Origin: an uncultured Eubacteriales bacterium
GTDB taxonomy: Bacteria; Bacillota; Clostridia; Peptostreptococcales; Anaerovoracaceae
NCBI GenBank assembly: GCA_902765035.1
Contig: CACWYF010000075.1
Location: 1 to 7,225, forward strand
Direction: 5' to 3'
Length of the DNA stretch: 7,225 nucleotides
Shown: positions 4,976 to 7,225 of the stretch, one piece after another
Numbering within the stretch: the first letter of the stretch is position 1
How the letters are laid out: each line of letters begins with the position of its first letter
The notes under the pieces: generated by a model
Databases searched by the model: none
Told to the model about the DNA's origin: nothing
The model's input: the letters and a program-made list of their open reading frames with translations, nothing else
Program-made: the position numbers and the translations under genes

Positions 4976-5704
4976 ATGCGGTTATTTGGCACAACAGGTT
5001 TAAGAAGAAAGATAACAGGTTTATTAAAGGGCACCCTGATACTGACCGCATGCCTGAGCATGTCGGCGGGGATGTTTCCAGCTGGTGCATCAGCCGCGGA
5101 AACGATTGACCTTACGCGAAGAGGATCCCTTTCCATTACATTTACGAGCAATGGAGAGCCGATCAGCGACGGAAATGAGGTCGGGATCTACAGAGTCGCC
5201 GATATCGTTGTAGATAACGGATATAAGTTCGTACCGACCGGCGATTTTGCATCCGTGGGCAATCTTCCCACAACCAGCGCGGAGCTGGATCAGGAGAACA
5301 GAGACCTGGCCGAGAAGATGGAACGGATCATCAAGAGCCAGGGACTGCCTCTCTATGAGAGTTCCCAGAAACTGGATGAAAACGGTACTGTGGTCTTCAC
5401 AGACCTGGAGCCCGGCCTGTACCTGGTCGCACATACGAAGGTCGTTGAGATCACCAAGAAGGACAAGACGAGAGAAAAGTATACGCTCAATCCTTTCCTC
5501 GTATCGATCCCGCAGAACGACAATGGGAAACTGATCTACGACGTTACGACCAAGCCGAAGGCGTCACCTTACAAGGAGATGGTCCCTCCGGACAAGCCGC
5601 GCCGCATTCCACAGACGGGACAGTTGTGGTGGCCTGCCATCGCGCTTGGCGCAGCCGGAACTGTATTCGTAGTATTGGGTCTTCTGCGTAAGGCGCGCAG
5701 CTGA
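4976..5704 (+). CDS. Minor (probably basal/anchor) pilin with IPQTG sorting signal
   Basis: A 242-residue secreted, wall-sorted protein. A positively charged N-terminus and hydrophobic core end in a signal-peptidase site near GASA|AE (40/41). A Cna-B-like domain starts at LTRRGSLSITF (46-56) and includes VVFTDLEPGLYLV (139-151). NPFLVSIPQ and LIYDVTTKPK (to Lys195) follow; the last resembles the YPK pilin motif that supplies the lysine acceptor. A Pro-rich stretch leads to the sorting signal IPQTG (211-215), a membrane helix and a basic tail (RKARS). Its small size and place after the sortase resemble FctB-type basal pilins of streptococcal islands. The signal peptide also contains LTAC (23-26), which fits a lipobox, though a Sec site further on looks more likely. 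The Ile in place of Leu may favour a housekeeping sortase for wall anchoring; this is inference. Confidence 0.9.
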   Translation: MRLFGTTGLRRKITGLLKGTLILTACLSMSAGMFPAGASAAETIDLTRRGSLSITFTSNGEPISDGNEVGIYRVADIVVDNGYKFVPTGDFASVGNLPTTSAELDQENRDLAEKMERIIKSQGLPLYESSQKLDENGTVVFTDLEPGLYLVAHTKVVEITKKDKTREKYTLNPFLVSIPQNDNGKLIYDVTTKPKASPYKEMVPPDKPRRIPQTGQLWWPAIALGAAGTVFVVLGLLRKARS

Positions 5705-5753
5705 CAGGATCCATTAACAGCCGCTCATAACGATAATGATCAGGAGAAGCGAT

Positions 5754-7225
5754 ATGAACCATTTAGACAAAATAGTGGAACACTTCATGAGAATGAACAA
5801 GAAGCTGAAGCGCTGGAAGCGCGGCGTCTCTGCACTGGCTGCCATTGTCGTATTCGTGACAACCTACGCATTGATCCTGCCGGCCGTGACGCTGGATGTG
5901 AACACGGCATCAACGCAGGCGGGCATAGATATCGCCGAGAGCGAGCCGGTCGTCACCGAATCCGCAGAGGAAGTGGATCCGGAGGAGCCGCAGGCAGAAG
6001 AGCCGGAGGAAGTGCAGGAGGAACAGGAGCAGAACGAAGATCCTGCAGAAGCTTCCGATGACGAGGAGTCCAACACTGAGGATGCCTCCAATAACGACGA
6101 CGCGGAGCCTGCAGCTGAGAACGACCAGGACAATTCGGATGAGACAGACGACAACCATGACGCTGATACGTCTGAGGAGTCTTCCGAAGCGGTAAGCACA
6201 ACCGAGAATTCTGAGAGTGCAGCAACCGCCAAGACCGAGGAAACAGTTCAGCTAATCACCGGCCACAGACAGCTCGTCTATACATACGTTGACGAAACCT
6301 ATGAGGAGGACAAAAACTCTGATCGTGATGATGACCAGAAAGATACGCATGATGACGGTTATACAGTCTATGCAGATTTTGGCACAAGCGCCAAGCTCCC
6401 CGAGGGCGTAGAGCTTCAGGTTATTGAGATTACCAAAGAGAGCGATCCTGATGCGTACGAGGAGTACTATGAGAAGGCTCTGAGCGAAATGCAGGACAAG
6501 TATGACGAAAAGACCGGTCTGTCTTTCGCAAAGTTCTACGATATTGCCTTCATCTATGATGGAAAAGAGATCGAGCCCCAGGGCATGGTTAAGGTAAGGA
6601 TCGAATACAACGAGGCAGTGGAAGTCCGCAAGGACATCAATGTCGACACTGTACACTTTGACAAGAACAACGAAGAGAAGCCTGAAGTCATCGACTCCCA
6701 GATCGACGCCAAGAAGCAGGGCGAAGACGAGGCGATGAAGTCGGTCAAGTTCGAGTCCGACCAGTTCTCCGTCTATGGCGTTGTCGGTGCAGGTAGCCTG
6801 ACCACCTCTTTCCAGAGCACAGATGGCAATACATATGAAGTAACTGTATATTGCGATGAAACTGCAGGCATCCCTCTGGACGCCGAACTCAAAGTTAGAG
6901 AGATCGAAGAGTCCGCGGACGAGTATGCAGACTACATAGCAGATGCTGAGGAAGTCATGGGCGTCTCCGCCGGCAAGATCGCTTACAGTAAGCTCCTTGA
7001 CATCACTATCGAAAAGGATGGTATCAAAATCGAGCCCGAAGAGCCTGTAAGAGTTGAAATCAAGCTGCTCGACAAAGACGAGAACACCGAGGGAAAGTCT
7101 CTGAACGTCGTTCACTTCGAAGGTGAAGACGAGGAAGCGAAGCTTGTAGAAGAGCCGCAGGAGCAGGACGACGCAGTCGTATTCGAGACGAATGGGTTTT
7201 CTGTGTATGGCGTGTTTTATACGGT
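5754..7225 (+). CDS. Large surface protein, candidate pilus-tip adhesin (N-terminal part only)
   Basis: Open to the window end (490 codons plus 2 nt); the C-terminus is not seen. CAGGAGAAG precedes the ATG with good spacing. Residues 1-48 are a basic N-terminus (KKLKRWKRG) followed by a hydrophobic segment ending VTTYALILPAVTL, a membrane-exit segment I recognise from large Lachnospiraceae surface proteins with SpaA/Cna-B repeats. Residues 61-160 are a low-complexity stalk with 41 Asp/Glu and no Lys or Arg before Lys160. Two copies of a module follow (about 203-343 and 361-488), each with an ELxVxEI-type opening, YDIAFIYDGKEIEP or LDITIEKDGIKIEP in the middle, a VHF strand and FSVYGV at the end. 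In such proteins Cna-B repeats and a sorting signal usually come later; here that is expectation only. The gene lies 49 nt after the minor pilin, probably in the same operon. The tip role is inferred from size and context. Confidence 0.85.
   Translation, partial: MNHLDKIVEHFMRMNKKLKRWKRGVSALAAIVVFVTTYALILPAVTLDVNTASTQAGIDIAESEPVVTESAEEVDPEEPQAEEPEEVQEEQEQNEDPAEASDDEESNTEDASNNDDAEPAAENDQDNSDETDDNHDADTSEESSEAVSTTENSESAATAKTEETVQLITGHRQLVYTYVDETYEEDKNSDRDDDQKDTHDDGYTVYADFGTSAKLPEGVELQVIEITKESDPDAYEEYYEKALSEMQDKYDEKTGLSFAKFYDIAFIYDGKEIEPQGMVKVRIEYNEAVEVRKDINVDTVHFDKNNEEKPEVIDSQIDAKKQGEDEAMKSVKFESDQFSVYGVVGAGSLTTSFQSTDGNTYEVTVYCDETAGIPLDAELKVREIEESADEYADYIADAEEVMGVSAGKIAYSKLLDITIEKDGIKIEPEEPVRVEIKLLDKDENTEGKSLNVVHFEGEDEEAKLVEEPQEQDDAVVFETNGFSVYGVFYT
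5934..6233 (+). repeat. Acidic low-complexity stalk within the surface protein
   Basis: Codes for residues 61-160, rich in Glu, Asp, Ser, Ala, Asn and Gln, with 41 acidic residues. Counting from residue 24, 136 residues pass without a Lys or Arg. The DNA is GA-rich with imperfect GAG/GAC/GAA codon runs rather than exact tandem repeats. It is probably an extended, unstructured spacer holding the folded modules away from the membrane or wall. Confidence 0.8.
6360..7217 (+). repeat. Two tandem copies of a ~130-residue surface module
   Basis: Copy 1 spans residues about 203-343 (6360-6782) and copy 2 about 361-488 (6834-7217). They share the order: opening strand (YTVYADF / YEVTVYC), LPEGVELQVIEI / IPLDAELKVREI, an acidic Tyr-rich helix (DAYEEYYEKA / DEYADYIADAEE), IAFIYDGKEIEP / ITIEKDGIKIEP, VKVRIEY / VRVEIKL, VHF, then FSVYGV. 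DNA identity is low, so the duplication is old or diverged under selection. I know the module from other Lachnospiraceae surface proteins but cannot assign a domain name with confidence. Confidence 0.75.

Noticed and set aside
6252..7115. Long open frame on the minus strand opposite the large surface protein (287 codons)
   Set aside because: It is the complement of Asp/Glu-rich coding sequence, giving Leu/Val/Phe-rich product with no recognisable domain, while the + strand frame has a Shine-Dalgarno, signal segment and repeated modules.
1..7225. CRISPR arrays, tRNA or rRNA genes, insertion sequences
   Set aside because: No regularly spaced repeats, no tRNA-like or rRNA-like segments, and no transposase motifs or terminal inverted repeats were seen.

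Overview
This window looks like a sortase-assembled pilus (fimbria) locus from a Gram-positive bacterium, most likely a gut-type member of Clostridia (Lachnospiraceae-like). The evidence is a class C sortase, LPXTG-type pilins with isopeptide-domain signatures, a pilus-linked type I signal peptidase, and a large surface protein with the 'TTYALILPAVTL' membrane-exit segment that I associate with Lachnospiraceae surface proteins. All supported genes lie on the + strand. The taxon is an inference from protein style; no rRNA or other marker is present.

Layout. (1) 73-1526: three genes with 8-nt start/stop overlaps: a CxCxC/AP2-like DNA-binding protein (candidate regulator), a 100-residue coiled-coil protein of unknown function, and a signal peptidase I with an intact Ser/Lys dyad. 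(2) 1527-1922: a 396-nt non-coding stretch unusually rich in inverted repeats, ending in mutually exclusive pairings around the Shine-Dalgarno of the major pilin; this is the best candidate for an undescribed regulatory element. (3) 1923-3695: the major pilin (590 aa, D1/D2/Cna-B architecture, LPSTG). (4) 3696-3897: an intergenic stem-loop and a separate 31-bp imperfect palindrome. (5) 3898-4962: class C sortase. (6) 4976-5704: minor, probably basal pilin (IPQTG). (7) 5754 to the window end: first 490 codons of a large surface protein, a candidate tip adhesin, with an acidic stalk and two tandem copies of a ~130-residue module; its 3' end lies outside the window.

Working together. The signal peptidase would process the pilin precursors during secretion. 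The sortase would polymerise the major pilin through its LPSTG motif and a lysine of the next subunit, adding the minor pilin at the base and the large protein, probably at the tip. The order signal peptidase - major pilin - sortase C - small pilin resembles the streptococcal FCT pilus islands (sipA - tee/fctA - srtC - fctB), with two putative regulatory genes in front and a large adhesin behind. The structured leader and the intergenic stem-loop suggest that pilin output is controlled separately from the upstream genes and made in excess over the downstream ones; this is inference from sequence only.
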